Counted from the first letter of the stretch, positions 52,235-61,823 are shown. The stretch: 64,000 bases of DNA from Desulforamulus profundi (GCF_002607855.1 NZ_AWQQ01000047.1:15001-79000); one strand, 5' to 3'. Program-made: numbers and translations. The notes: generated by a model not told the origin, from the letters alone.

Positions 52235-53909
52235 TTACGGTTCACCCCCTGTCTCATGTTTTAAAGGAAGCAGAAATCGAAAGGTACTCCCCAGACCCGG
52301 CTGGCTTTCTACCCGAATGGCGCCGCCGTGGGACTGGGCGATGCCCAAACTGACCGAAAGTCCCAGCCCGGTCCCTTTGCTGGCTTCTTTGCTGGTATAA
52401 AAGGGGTTAAATATTTTATTGAGGTTCTCCGGTTCAATGCCGCAGCCGTTATCCTGTACGTTAATGATCGCCCATTTTTTATCCTGTTCTGTCTCAATCC
52501 CAGTGGATATGGTGATGCATTTCTCACCCTCGGTTTCTTCCAGGGCATCCCGGGCATTCAGCAGCAAGTTAATGAGAACTTGCTGCAGTTGATGGCCGTT
52601 GGCCATTACATCGGGAACAGTTGGGTCCAATTTTTTCACAATTTCAATATTGTTGCGGTTAATCTGGTAATGGATGATGCTTAATACCTTTTCTACCTGT
52701 TCATTGACATTAGTTTCCACGAAAAAAAATTGTCCCTGCCGGGAGAAGGAAAGTAAATTCTGAATGATTTTTTACATCGCATGCCGCAGCTGATAATGTC
52801 ATCCAGCCATTCAGCCCGGGGATCTTCGCTGCCCATGTCCCGCTGCATCATTTGAGCCGTGCCGATAATCACCGTCATGGGGCTGTTCAGCTCGTGGGCC
52901 ACCCCGGCGGCCATTTCCCCAATGGCCACCAGTTTGGCCGAGTGGACCAACTGGGCCTCCATTTTTACCTTCTCGGTAACATCTTTCACATGAAGAATCA
53001 CCGCATAGGTCTCTCCGAAGGAATCCATCATCGGGTAATAAAAGGCGTCAAAAATGGCCCCGTCGTATTGAATCTGCCGGTAAACTCCTTTGCCGTTCCG
53101 GTGAACATCCTCCAGGCTGCAGTTTTCACAGGGGGCGTTTCTTTTCCAAAGGACATTGTAACACTTGGGCGTTTCCTCCCTGTCATCAATGTGAGAAACG
53201 ATTTTATTATTTCTATGGTTATGACGGAGCACATTATAATTTTTATCGATCAAAAAAAAGGGTCGGGAACCGCTTTAAAGGTGGCTTCCCATTCTTGTTT
53301 TCCCTTGGACACCTCTTCATACAACCTGGCGTTTTCAATACAAATGGCCAGCTGGTCCGCCAGTTGCTCAATAAAGGCCAGTTCGGAACTGCCGTAGGTA
53401 AATTCCTGGTTATCACCGACAACAAATACACCGATGACCTGATTTCTCACCAGCAGCGGCACAATGGTAGCAGACTTGAGGCCCCAGCTTTCCACCGGGT
53501 CCTGCCCGTCAACCGGTGAGCGCACAAGCTCCCTTTTACCGTTCAAATTGTAGAGAAGCCGCTGGCATTTGGTATAGGACTTCCAGAGTACCGATGTCCT
53601 GGGCACCGGTTGGCCCAGGTGCCGGTTGTCCGGTATGGCTGCTGTCATGATCAGCCGGTCTCCTTTGGCCAGGGCCAGTCCTAAAAAACAACAGGGCACG
53701 GCCCGGGGAAGTTTGTTATATACCCGTTCCACAATGTCCGCCAGGGACATGTCAATGTTAATATCCTTAATTAACTGGTGCAGCAGTTCCAGTCGGTTGA
53801 TCTGTATTTTGATCTGCTCGTTGGAACGCTGAACCTCAAGATAATAGTTAAGTTTGGAAGAGTTGACCCCTGTTAAGTTTTGTATAATGGTTAATTTGTC
53901 GTCAAACAC
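52235..53909 (-). CDS. Sensor histidine kinase with GAF and PAS domains (two frameshifts as read)
   Basis: Corrected length 558 residues, cytosolic (no membrane segments seen). Order: GAF domain (LHQLIKDINIDMSLADIVER; SATIVPLLVRNQVIGVFVVG), PAS domain with CxxC-type block (CYNVLWKRNAPCENCSLEDV), HisKA with phosphoacceptor His in IGEMAAGVAHELNSPMTVII, and HATPase (LQQVLINLLLNARDALEE; VQDNGCGIEPENLNKIFNPF; GTGLGLSVSLGIAQSHGG). One base is missing near 53252 and another near 52737. The GAF or PAS may sense a soluble signal such as an aldehyde or redox cue. The gene is in an operon between the second alcohol dehydrogenase and the response regulator. Confidence 0.88.
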
Positions 53910-53923
53910 CAGGCACTCCCCCT

Positions 53924-55089
53924 TTAAAGGGCTCTTCTGTATAATCCTTCAAGCTCATCGGCGCTGCAATCCCTGGGGTTGGTTACCAAACAGGCGTCCT
54001 TGAGGGAATTTAAACTCAGCGTTTGAATATGTTCCTCTTTCATCCCTACTTCAGACAACCTTTCCGGTATGCCAATATCCCTGAACAGCCTGCGTACCGC
54101 GGCGATTCCCTTTTCGGCGGCTTTCCATTTGCCCAGCCCGGTGGTTTGCACACCCATGGCTGCCGCGATATTGGCAAACTTTTCGCCACAGGAAATCATG
54201 TTAAACTCCATGATATAGGGGAGTAAAATCCGTTGGTCTCACCATGATGCAGGTCCAGCAGGCCGTCCACCTGGTGTGTCATGGCATGGGTGGCACCCAA
54301 AATGGCATTGGAAAAGGCCAAACCTGCCTGCAAGCTGGCCATGGCCATGGCCGACTTGGCCTCCAGGTTGGTCCTGCAGGCTACGGATTCTCTCAGGTTG
54401 GCGGAGATAAGGCGAATGGACGCCAGTGCATGGACATCCGTCAGTGGTGTGGCAGCCAGGGAAACATAGGCCTCGATGGCATGGCTTAAGGCATCTACAC
54501 CGGTGGCCGCCGTCAACCGCGCGCTCTTGGTCTGCAATAAAGACGGGTCCACAATGGCAATATCGGGAATAAGTGATTTTGAAATAATCGCCATTTTGAC
54601 CTGCCGGCGTTTCTCAACGATCATGGAAAACTGGGATACCTCCGCGCCGGAACCGCCGGTGCTGGACACCATGACCATGGGCGGTAAAGGAGAGGAGATT
54701 CTGTTAACTCCTTCGTAGTCCTTGATTTGCCCGTCGTTGGTGGCCAAAATGGCAATGGCTTTGGCTACATCGATAGGACTGCCACCGCCCACCGCGACAA
54801 TCCCGTCACAGCCGCTGGCCAGGTAATGGCTGGAGCCCTCTGCCACTTCACAATCCTTTGGGTTGGTGGTCAAACCGTACCAGACATAAGAACCAATGCC
54901 CACTTCCTTGAGAAAGGCCAGGGCTTTGTCAACCCAGCCGGCTTCCATGACCCCCTGGTCACTGACCAAAAAGGCCTTTTTAATTCCCAGCCGGGCAGCG
55001 CTTTCCCCCACCTGACTGAGCGCTCCCAGGCCGAAGATCACCTCGGGGGCAACAAATTTACTGATATTCAGCAGATTATTTTTGGGCAT
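53924..55089 (-). CDS. Iron-containing alcohol dehydrogenase (one frameshift as read)
   Basis: Corrected length 388 residues, type III (Fe-ADH). NAD-binding VAVGGGSPIDVAKAIAIL, the block SSTGGSGAEVSQFSMIVE, the metal and active-site region ATGVDALSHAIEAYVS, and LGATHAMTHQVDGLLDLHHG with iron-binding His. The missing base near 54222 falls after HHGETNG (then ILLPYIMEFN). A separate terminator upstream suggests it has its own start. The histidine kinase gene follows after 14 bp, so all are likely one operon. Confidence 0.9.
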
Positions 55090-55199
55090 GGTCTTTTTCT
55101 TACCTCCAGAATATTCTAAAAAGCTTCATAATTCTGTCTTGGGGCCTTTGATTAAAAATATTCTGCAAAAAGTTTTTCATCCCTGCAACACGCGAAAAA

Positions 55200-55223
55200 A
55201 CAGGTGGGCGAACACCCACCTGT
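55200..55223 (-). terminator. Terminator after the first alcohol dehydrogenase
   Basis: ACAGGTGGG / CCCACCTGT around CGAACA. On the minus strand TTTTTT follows. Strong, placed 41 bp after the stop. Confidence 0.9.
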
Positions 55224-55263
55224 GACTACAAAATATATATTTATGGGGTTTATGATGGCATTT

Positions 55264-56430
55264 TTAGAGGGCAGCCTTGAAGATGCCGATGACATCCTCC
55301 AGCGTAGCGACTCTCGGGTTGGTAAAGCTGCAAGCATCCTTCATAGCATTCTCAGCCATGATCTTCAGGTCTTCTTCCTTAACACCCAGTTCGGTTAATC
55401 CTGCAGGAATACCGATATCGGCAGACAGCTTCTTAATGGCAGCCAGGGCCTTGTCGGCAGCTTCACGAACAGACAGTCCTTCTACGTTCTCACCCATGGC
55501 CACGGCAATGTCAACGAAACGTGCGGGGCATGCGATCAGGTTGAAGGCTTCAACGTGAGGCAGCAGAATGGCGTTGCAGACGCCGTGGGGCAGGTTGTAG
55601 AAGCCGCCCAGTTGGTGAGCCATGGCGTGAACATAGCCCAGGGATGCGTTGTTAAAGGCCATACCGGCTAAGAACTCGGCATAAGCCATTTTATCACGGG
55701 CTTCCATGTTCTGGCCGTTGGCAACGGCTTGACGCAGGTTTTGAGAGATCAATTTGATGGCCATTAAAGCGGCGGAATCGGTAACCGGAGTGGCAATGGT
55801 GGACACATAGGCCTCAACGGCGTGGGTCAGGGCATCCATACCGGTGGCAGCGGTGAGAGCCGGGGGCATACCAACCATTAACAGCGGGTCGTTGATGGCT
55901 ACGTTGGGAGTGCAGCGCCAGTCTACAATGGCCATTTTCACTTTATTGCTGGTGTTGGTAATGATGCAGAAACGGGTCATTTCGGAAGCGGTACCGGCGG
56001 TGGTGTTTACGGCAATGAACGGGGGCATCGGCTTGGTGCTCTTGTTGATGCCTTCAAAGTCACGGATGTGACCGCCGTTGGTGGCTACCATGCCAATCCC
56101 TTTGGCACAGTCGTGGGAGCTGCCGCCGCCCAGGGAGAGAATCATGTCAGCGCCGCAATCCTGATAGATTTTTAAACCGTCATGCACGTTAATATCGGTG
56201 GGGTTCGGCTCAGCGCCGGCGAAAACGGTAACCTTAATGCCTTCGGCTTCCAGCATGGCTTTGATGTCGTCGGCCATACCGCCGGGACGTCCCAGGAAAG
56301 CGTCGGTAACAATCAGAACGTTGCTGCCGCCAAGGGTCTTCACCTGATTGGGGATCTCCTTGTGAGCGCCTACGCCCATGAGGTTAACTGTGGGAATAAA
56401 ATAACCGTAAACTTGTTCACCCAGTGCCAT
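55264..56430 (-). CDS. Iron-containing alcohol dehydrogenase (methanol dehydrogenase-like)
   Basis: 388 residues, unbroken. Conserved: LIVTDAFLGRPGGMADDIK, then GADMILSLGGGSSHDCAKGI, AVNTTAGTASEMTRFCIIT, ATGMDALTHAVEAYVS and LGYVHAMAHQLGGFYNLPHG, with the iron-binding Asp and three His. GGGSSHDCAKG and HQLGGFYNLPHG group it with the NAD-dependent methanol/1,3-propanediol dehydrogenase branch. Highest similarity to abundant ADHs of Desulfotomaculum is expected but not checked. Preceded by a perfect-spacing sigma-54 promoter and an AAGGAGGAG ribosome site. Paralog of the gene at 53924. Confidence 0.93.
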   Translation of the reverse strand: MALGEQVYGYFIPTVNLMGVGAHKEIPNQVKTLGGSNVLIVTDAFLGRPGGMADDIKAMLEAEGIKVTVFAGAEPNPTDINVHDGLKIYQDCGADMILSLGGGSSHDCAKGIGMVATNGGHIRDFEGINKSTKPMPPFIAVNTTAGTASEMTRFCIITNTSNKVKMAIVDWRCTPNVAINDPLLMVGMPPALTAATGMDALTHAVEAYVSTIATPVTDSAALMAIKLISQNLRQAVANGQNMEARDKMAYAEFLAGMAFNNASLGYVHAMAHQLGGFYNLPHGVCNAILLPHVEAFNLIACPARFVDIAVAMGENVEGLSVREAADKALAAIKKLSADIGIPAGLTELGVKEEDLKIMAENAMKDACSFTNPRVATLEDVIGIFKAAL

Positions 56431-56506
56431 GAAAGAACTCCTCCTTAGATTAGAATTATTTTTATTGCGGGGGAATTTCCCCCTTGTTTACTTGCCAATT
56501 TATTAA

Positions 56507-56523
56507 AGCAAAGACCATGCCAA
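56507..56523 (-). promoter_or_regulatory. Sigma-54 (-24/-12) promoter of the alcohol dehydrogenase
   Basis: Minus strand TTGGCATGGTCTTTGCT: GG and GC are 10 bp apart, close to the consensus TTGGCACR-N4-TTGCT. It lies 77 bp before the ATG. Shared type with the AOR promoter. Confidence 0.82.
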
Positions 56524-56758
56524 ATGATTCAGTATTTAGTAAATTTTCTTACTATACTGTAAATTAAGGGTCGGATGAGAAAGACCGTTCGATGAAAACA
56601 GCTCTTGACTGTTCAGGATTCAATAATGTGCATTATCAGGACAAGGGGTGCGTACCAAATCGGAACAGTGCTCTAAGCTTGAACAAATTTTTTCCCCGGC
56701 AGGACTAATGGCCCAGACAGCGAATAGGTGATCAAAAGTACCTGGATGTGATGTTGGA

Positions 56759-56902
56759 TTGATTAAATCCCTGCTGTTAACCCTTGGCCTTTCTCTTGCC
56801 CTTCTGGGATGTGGCTCTGTCACCACGAACACCCCTCGCGCCCAGGAATATACCGGGGGGGAAGTAAACTTTAAACCGCATACAAAAGGAGTCTGGTGCT
56901 AA
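56759..56902 (+). CDS. Small lipoprotein or lipoprotein remnant
   Basis: 48 residues from a TTG at 56759 (LIKSLLLTLGLSLALLGCGS then VTTNTPRAQEYTGGEVNF), a typical lipoprotein signal with lipobox ALLGC. The mature part is only 29 residues, so this may be the preserved 5' end of a longer gene. No clear ribosome site is present. The 3' end runs into a terminator hairpin. Confidence 0.5.
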   Translation: MIKSLLLTLGLSLALLGCGSVTTNTPRAQEYTGGEVNFKPHTKGVWC

Positions 56903-56921
56903 CTGCCAGGCTCCTTTTATG
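56887..56921 (+). terminator. Terminator after the small lipoprotein
   Basis: AGGAGTCTGG pairs with CCAGGCTCCT (one mismatch) around TGCTAACTG, followed by TTTTATG. Confidence 0.72.
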
Positions 56922-56988
56922 TTTAGCTACTCACACTTCACTTTGGTTTACATATTATGGAACAAACACAGAAAGAGAGGTGACCTAA

Positions 56989-58387
56989 ATGGGCTTGCCA
57001 GAGCACACCCTGCAAAAGCTTCGCATGGCCAACCTGAGATTAAAAATATTGTTGGTGACGATCGTCTGCAGTTCCTTAATTATCGCAGTAAACTTTTTAG
57101 GATTAGATACTATATATTCCCCGGAGCTTTTTCTTCCCATTCATACCATCCTAGAGTTCTTTTGTGTTTTTGTGGCCTTGTGTACTTTTACGGTAACCTG
57201 GTACTCCTATTTAAATAATTGCTCTTATTACAGTTACTTTATTGGGCTGGGGCTGCTGGCAGTGGTTTTATCGATTTGTTTCACTTTTACTCCTATGAAG
57301 GGATGCCCAATATTTTTTCCAAGGCCTGCGCCAACAAAGCTACGCTCTACCACTTCTTCGGCAGGCTGATCATGGCTGTCACCTTCCTGGTCAGTGTTTT
57401 TTTGTATAAGAGAGAATTTTGCTTTATTGGGCGCTTTCGCTATCACCTGCTGGCGGCCACGCTGGCACTGGTGGGGTTTGTTTTGGCCACCGTGTCCTGG
57501 GATCCCGGCCTTTACCCGGCTATGTATGTTAAGGGTCAGGGCCTTACACAGGCCAAAGTGCTGCTGGAGTATCTGATCATTGCTGTTTTGCTGGCGGCTC
57601 TCATCGGCTATCTCAGGTTGTATAAAAAGCACATGGACGGCTACCTGCAGTTGATTATCAGCACGCTTTTGATCTCGGTTTTTAGTGAATTATGTTTTAC
57701 TTCCTACCAAAGTGTATATGATACCACCAATTTGTTGGGTCATTTGTTTCGTTTCGCATCCTATGTCCTTATCTACGTGGCCATATTTTTAAATAATGTA
57801 AAACGCCCGTACCTGGCATTGGTGGCAGCAAGAGAAGAACTGGCCAAAGCAAATATCATTTTAGAAGAAAAGGTCCGTGAACGCACCCGGGATTTAGAGG
57901 AAGCCAACAAAAAACTGGCCCAGGCAGCCACCCACGATTATCTTACCGGGGCCATTAACCGCCTGGAATTTTCCAACCGGTTCAAGGCCGTGGTGGGGAA
58001 TGCTCCAGAACAGGCGGTCCACTGCGTTATGGCCATTGATTTTGACTCCTTTAAAAAGATCAATGACACCTACGGCCACGCCGTGGGGGACGAATGCCTG
58101 AAGACATTTGTCAGAGCAGCCCGGGAAGTGCTGCGCCTGCGGACTCGGTGGCCCGCTTCGGCGGGGATGAGTTTATGCTTTTGCTGCCCAATACCCCCAG
58201 GGAAGGCGCCAGAGTGGCGGGGGAAAAGGTCAGGATCCATCTGGCCAAAATTGCTGATCCGTCCTTTACTGTTTCAATGGGCATCGCCGAGTGGCCAAAG
58301 GACGGTCGTAAGGAGAAAGAACTGTTGGCCCGGGCGGATGAAGCCCTTTATCTGGCCAAAGAAAAAGGGAAAAATAGAGTTGAGTAG
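56989..58387 (+). CDS. Membrane diguanylate cyclase, MASE-type sensor plus GGDEF (two frameshifts as read)
   Basis: Corrected length 466 residues from ATG 56989 behind GAGAGGTGACC. The N-terminal part has seven or eight membrane segments of the MASE3 type (LKILLVTIVCSSLIIAVNFL; FFCVFVALCTFTVTWYSYL; FGRLIMAVTFLVSVFLYK; LLAATLALVGFVLATVSW). A coiled coil follows (NIILEEKVRERTRDLEEANK), then GGDEF (HDYLTGAINRLEFSNRFKAV; DFDSFKKINDTYGHAVGDEC; RFGGDEFMLLLPNTP). The frame breaks lie near 57265 and 58138. The GGDEF signature motif is intact, so it should make cyclic di-GMP. An inhibitory RxxD site is not evident. Confidence 0.87.
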
Positions 58388-58457
58388 GGGTTATTTCATA
58401 GACTCCGGAGAACGTCCTGTGCTATGCTGAAAAAAATTGTAGAGTGAGGTAATCCTT

Positions 58458-59272
58458 ATGTCCGCTAACTTTAAGATAGGTCTCTGCCAACTCCCGGTAA
58501 GTGCCGATAAGGCCGCCAATCTTCACAATGCCCGTAAGGCCGTAAAGGAGACCGCCGGCAAGGGCTGCCGGTTGGTAGCCCTGCCGGAAATGTTTAACTG
58601 CCCCTACGGCAACGAATACTTCCCTGTATATGCCGAGGAGTTTCCCGGCGGAGAAACAATCAACACCCTTGCCGACCTGGCCCGGCAACATTCCATTTAC
58701 CTGGTAGGCGGTTCCATTCCGGAAAAAGAGGACGGGAACCTCTACAACACATCCTTCGTGTTTGGACCCGACGGCAACCTGTTGACCCGCCACCGTAAAA
58801 TACATCTGTTTGATATCGACATCCCGGGAGAGATTACATTTAAAGAATCCGATACCCTGTCACCCGGGGATACTGTCACCGTTTTTGATACCCCCTTTTG
58901 CCGGGTTGGCCTGGCTGTTTGTTACGACATACGGTTTCCTGAATTAACCCGCTCCATGGCTTTGCAGGGTATCCATCTCCTGGTTTTGCCCGCTGCCTTT
59001 AATATGACCACCGGCCCTGCTCACTGGGAACTGACCATGCGGGCCCGGGCCTGGACAATCAAATCTATGTGGCTGCCGTGTCGCCGGCCAGGGAGGAAAA
59101 GGCTGATTATGTGGCCTACGGTCACTCCATGGTAACAACCCCCTGGGGCGACGTGCTGGTCCAAGCGGACGAAAAACCCGCTATCCTGATGGCGGAGATC
59201 GACCTGGAGCGCCTGTTTCGCATCAGGCAGCAGTTGCCACTGTTGAAACACCGTCGGGAAACTGTTTACTAG
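58458..59272 (+). CDS. Carbon-nitrogen hydrolase, nitrilase superfamily (one frameshift as read)
   Basis: Corrected length 271 residues from ATG 58458, behind GAGTGAGGTAATCC. The catalytic triad is in place: Glu in [16 protein letters not shown], Lys in [16 protein letters not shown], Cys in [15 protein letters not shown]. The closest match by eye is the Nit2/omega-amidase-like branch, which removes ammonia from 2-oxo acid amides, but the family includes several amidases. The missing base near 59058 ([10 protein letters not shown] should continue as [12 protein letters not shown]). No obvious operon partner. Confidence 0.88.
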
Positions 59273-59309
59273 GAATGAGCTTTAAGAAGCGATGGGTAGG
59301 AGGTACAGC

Positions 59310-60071
59310 ATGGCTAAAAAGCTGGTTGTCTTAGACCCCGGCCACGGCGGGCGAGACCCGGGCGCCGTGGGCAATGGTTTACTGGAAAAGGAGATCACCT
59401 TAATGGTGGCCCGCAAGGTGGCCAAGAGGTTGGGATTCTACGATGTCACCGTCAGATTAACCCGGGACGACGATACGTATCTCTCTGCGGATGCCAGGGT
59501 AAACTTTGCCAACAACCTGGGAGCGGATTATTTTCTCTCCATTCATGTAAATGCAGGCAGCGGGACAGGATTTGAAAGTTTTGTTTACAACGGGCCGTTG
59601 GCCCCCAGCACCTCTTCCATCCGGACCATTATTCATAATAACATCGCCGCCTTCCTGAAAAATTACGGTGTGGTTGACAGGGGCAAAAAAGCAGCCAATT
59701 TTGCCGTGTTAAGAGAAACCAATATGCCTGCGGCGTTACTTGAAATTCTTTTTATCGATACAGCTAAGGATGCGGCATTGTTAAAGGATGACGAATTTAT
59801 CAAAGGGCTGTGTGACGGGATCACCAGGGGGCTGGTGGAGGGTCTGAGATTGCCCCCGGCATCTCCGGCACCGAAGCCGACACCGGCGCCTGAACCCACT
59901 CCAACCCCACCGCCGGTTTGGGATCCCCAGCAGGAAATCCAGAAACTGAAGGAAGCGGGTTTACTGGCCAATGATCATCCAGCCGATGCCCCGGTTACCT
60001 GGGGTGAATTCGCCACTGTACTCAACCGGATCCTTGACCGGATCAAAAACGATGGATCGGTATCCAGGTGA
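59310..60071 (+). CDS. N-acetylmuramoyl-L-alanine amidase (Amidase_3)
   Basis: 253 residues from ATG 59310, behind TAGGAGGTACAGC. Amidase_3 core: VVLDPGHGGRDPGAVGNGLL with zinc His, Glu in LLEKEITL, the second His in FLSIHVNAGSG, and LLEILFIDTAKDAALLKDDE with the catalytic Glu. A proline/threonine linker (KPTPAPEPTPTPPP) joins a C-terminal helical module similar to those in phage- and spore-associated amidases. No signal peptide is seen, so it may be released at mother-cell lysis or serve a cytosolic step. Confidence 0.9.
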   Translation: MAKKLVVLDPGHGGRDPGAVGNGLLEKEITLMVARKVAKRLGFYDVTVRLTRDDDTYLSADARVNFANNLGADYFLSIHVNAGSGTGFESFVYNGPLAPSTSSIRTIIHNNIAAFLKNYGVVDRGKKAANFAVLRETNMPAALLEILFIDTAKDAALLKDDEFIKGLCDGITRGLVEGLRLPPASPAPKPTPAPEPTPTPPPVWDPQQEIQKLKEAGLLANDHPADAPVTWGEFATVLNRILDRIKNDGSVSR

Positions 60072-60137
60072 CATAAAATTCAGATTGTCCTGGTAAACAG
60101 ATTCTTTTAAATGCTATAATAGGCCTGGTGATTGAAA

Positions 60138-61037
60138 ATGAATTTAGCAACACTGCAAACTTTTATTGCTGTGGCCGAGAAGAAGAACTTATCCCTGGCC
60201 GCCCAGGATATTCACATCACCCAACCGGCGATCAGTAAACAGTTGAGTGTACTGGAGTCGCATTTTGGAACCGCCCTGGTGGAACGAAAGGGCCGCGGTG
60301 TGAGTCTCACCCCCGCCGGGGAGGTATTCTACCGCCATGCCAGGGAAATTGTGGACCTCATGAACCGGGCGGAAAGAGATATCCGGCAGATGTCCGGTGA
60401 AATTCGGGGCCGTATGATTATCTGGGCCAGCACCATTCCCGGTCATTATATTTTGCCGCCGATCATCGGGACCTTTAAAAAAGAGTACCCGGACGTGCAA
60501 ACGGTATTGCATATCGGAGACTCCAAAGAAGCCATTCGCAAGCTGCTGGAAGAATCCGCTCACCTGGGTGCTGTGGGCATGCTGCCCAACAACAAGCGCA
60601 TTGAGGGAGTTAAGTTTTTTTCAGACGAGTTGGTGGTCATTGTTCCCCCGGAACATCCCTTTGCCAATTACCCTGAAATTTCCCTGGATCAACTGGCCCG
60701 GGAGCCCCTGGTATGGCGTGAAACGGGTTCCGGGACCAGGTCGGTGGTGGAATCCCACTTGGCCCGGGGTGGCCTTACACCGGATAAACTAAACATTGCT
60801 TTGGAACTGGGAAGTACCGGTGCCGTGGTGACAGCCGTGGAAGCCGGCGCCGGCGTTTCGGTTGTCTCCCGCTGGGCCGTATTAAAAGAACAGGCCCTGG
60901 GAAAAATTATAACGGTAAAAGTAAAGGACTTGTCCATGCAGCGGGATTTGTATCTGGTTTATCCCGGTCGCAAAAACAAAAGCCCCATGGTGGAAGCCTT
61001 TATTCAGTTTGCCCTCAAGCAAAATCCCCCTGCCTAG
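60138..61037 (+). CDS. LysR-family transcriptional regulator
   Basis: 299 residues from ATG 60138 (GGTGATTGAAA before it). N-terminal helix-turn-helix LATLQTFIAVAEKKNLSLAA, then QDIHITQPAISKQLSVLESH. The effector domain is of the CysB/CysL kind: GRMIIWASTIPGHYILPPII, TGSGTRSVVESHLARG and AVEAGAGVSVVSRWAVLKEQ. Such regulators often respond to sulfur or carbon metabolites, but the effector is not predictable. Neighbours give no clear target. A terminator follows. Confidence 0.92.
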   Translation: MNLATLQTFIAVAEKKNLSLAAQDIHITQPAISKQLSVLESHFGTALVERKGRGVSLTPAGEVFYRHAREIVDLMNRAERDIRQMSGEIRGRMIIWASTIPGHYILPPIIGTFKKEYPDVQTVLHIGDSKEAIRKLLEESAHLGAVGMLPNNKRIEGVKFFSDELVVIVPPEHPFANYPEISLDQLAREPLVWRETGSGTRSVVESHLARGGLTPDKLNIALELGSTGAVVTAVEAGAGVSVVSRWAVLKEQALGKIITVKVKDLSMQRDLYLVYPGRKNKSPMVEAFIQFALKQNPPA

Positions 61038-61048
61038 CAGGGGGATTT
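61020..61048. terminator. Bidirectional terminator after lysR and the Sec-type NFU gene
   Basis: AAATCCCCCTGC / GCAGGGGGATTT with loop CTA, at the junction of two converging genes. The hairpin overlaps the lysR stop. Confidence 0.88.
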
Positions 61049-61050
61049 GA

Positions 61051-61275
61051 TTATGCCTGTACAACTTCTTTAACTTCAGGAACAGCCTGCTTGAGCGACC
61101 GCTCAATCCCGTTTTTCAGGGTATAAGTAGCGCCGGGTCAGCCACCGCAGGCCCCTTTTAGTTTTACTTTGACAACGCCGGTGGCCTCATTAACATCCAC
61201 CAGTTCAACATCGCCACCGTCCCTTTGCAGAAACGGGCGGACCTTTTCTAAAGCCTCTTGAACCTTATCACGCAT
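61051..61275 (-). CDS. NFU-type Fe-S scaffold protein with predicted selenocysteine (CxxU)
   Basis: 74 residues, reading through an in-frame TGA (61138-61140) as residue 46. It starts at ATG 61275 after [47 protein letters not shown], then [20 protein letters not shown] and [14 protein letters not shown]. The paralog at 61404 has [20 protein letters not shown], so TGA stands exactly where the second cluster-binding cysteine should be. No frame change is needed, unlike the many deletion errors in this window. A 6-bp stem with GGTC loop lies 37 nt past the TGA in this copy only. NFU domains assemble and hand over Fe-S clusters. A Sec ligand would be unusual. The alternative is a TGC-to-TGA error or pseudogene. 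Confidence 0.72.
61091..61106 (-). promoter_or_regulatory. Candidate bacterial SECIS hairpin in the NFU gene
   Basis: On the coding strand TTGAGC-GGTC-GCTCAA: a perfect 6-bp stem with the loop GGUC, the same apical loop that SelB recognises in E. coli fdhF. 37 nt separate it from the TGA, at the upper limit of usual spacing (about 16-37 nt). The equivalent stretch of the cysteine paralog cannot form this hairpin. Confidence 0.6.
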
Positions 61276-61325
61276 TTTTCTTTTCACCCCCTTGCTGCTG
61301 TATAACCTAAATATCTCCAGAACCG

Positions 61326-61341
61326 CTGTACTTTAGTACAG
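61326..61341. repeat. Palindrome CTGTACT-TT-AGTACAG upstream of the NFU gene
   Basis: Perfect 7-bp arms, located about 50 bp upstream of the 61275 start. It may be an operator. No factor can be named. Confidence 0.45.
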
Positions 61342-61366
61342 ATTTAGCGTGCCCCGGTGAAAGGAA

Positions 61367-61402
61367 TAAACCACAGACCCTGAAAGGACTGTGGTTTTAT
61401 TT
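61367..61402 (-). terminator. Terminator after the NFU gene at 61404
   Basis: AATAAACCACAG pairs with CTGTGGTTTTATT around ACCCTGAAAGGA. It lies immediately after the stop of the cysteine-type NFU gene, so the two NFU genes are probably transcribed separately. Confidence 0.75.
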
Positions 61403-61403
61403 A

Positions 61404-61628
61404 TTAATCCACCCGTACAACTTCTTTAACTTCAGGAATCTGTTGTTTTAATGTACGCTCGATACCATTTTTTAATGTATAAAGGGCTCCGGGGCAGCTG
61501 CCGCAAGCACCTCTCAGCCGTACTTTCACTACACCGTTTTCATCGCAATCCACAAATTCAACATCGCCACCGTCCCTTTGCAGAAAAGGCCGGACTTGCT
61601 CCAATACTTCTTTTACTTTCTCTTTCAT
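61404..61628 (-). CDS. NFU-type Fe-S scaffold protein (CxxC)
   Basis: 74 residues: [38 protein letters not shown], then [20 protein letters not shown] and [16 protein letters not shown]. It is a stand-alone C-terminal NifU (NFU) domain with the metal-binding C42-x-x-C45. It is about 65 percent identical by eye with the predicted selenoprotein copy downstream, so it arose by tandem duplication. It carries Fe-S clusters to apo-proteins. Confidence 0.92.
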   Translation of the reverse strand: MKEKVKEVLEQVRPFLQRDGGDVEFVDCDENGVVKVRLRGACGSCPGALYTLKNGIERTLKQQIPEVKEVVRVD

Positions 61629-61767
61629 GGCACAGCCTCCTTTTTATGATCACTGCTGGTTCTACTTACTATCGTCATGTCACAAAATAATTTTAACTAT
61701 TTTTATACAGCATTACAAGAAATATTTGGTTAATTAATTAAAATGTAATACATAAAGAAACTTCATA

Positions 61768-61814
61768 AACAACAAGAAACCAGCGCATCCAAGTGCTCCG
61801 GTTTCTTGCTGTTT
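61768..61814 (-). terminator. Terminator after the anti-sigma gene
   Basis: AACAACAAGAAACC and GGTTTCTTGCTGTT form a long stem (about 14 bp with mismatches) around a GC-rich loop, just past the anti-sigma stop at 61824. The T-run is short (TTGTTTATG). Confidence 0.6.
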
Positions 61815-61823
61815 ATGAAGTCT

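Noticed and set aside
52693..53253. Three separate small signalling genes instead of one kinase
   Set aside because: The pieces are consecutive GAF, PAS/HisKA and HATPase parts whose joins each need one base. Restoring them gives a whole number of codons.
55090..55200. A sigma-54 promoter before the second alcohol dehydrogenase
   Set aside because: No GG and GC pair with 10-bp spacing was found there. The gene may use another promoter.
61138..61140. TGA as proof that the second NFU gene is a decayed duplicate
   Set aside because: Frame, length, ribosome site and all other conserved residues are kept, and the following hairpin is unique to this copy, so selenocysteine is the better reading. 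Decay is kept as the alternative.
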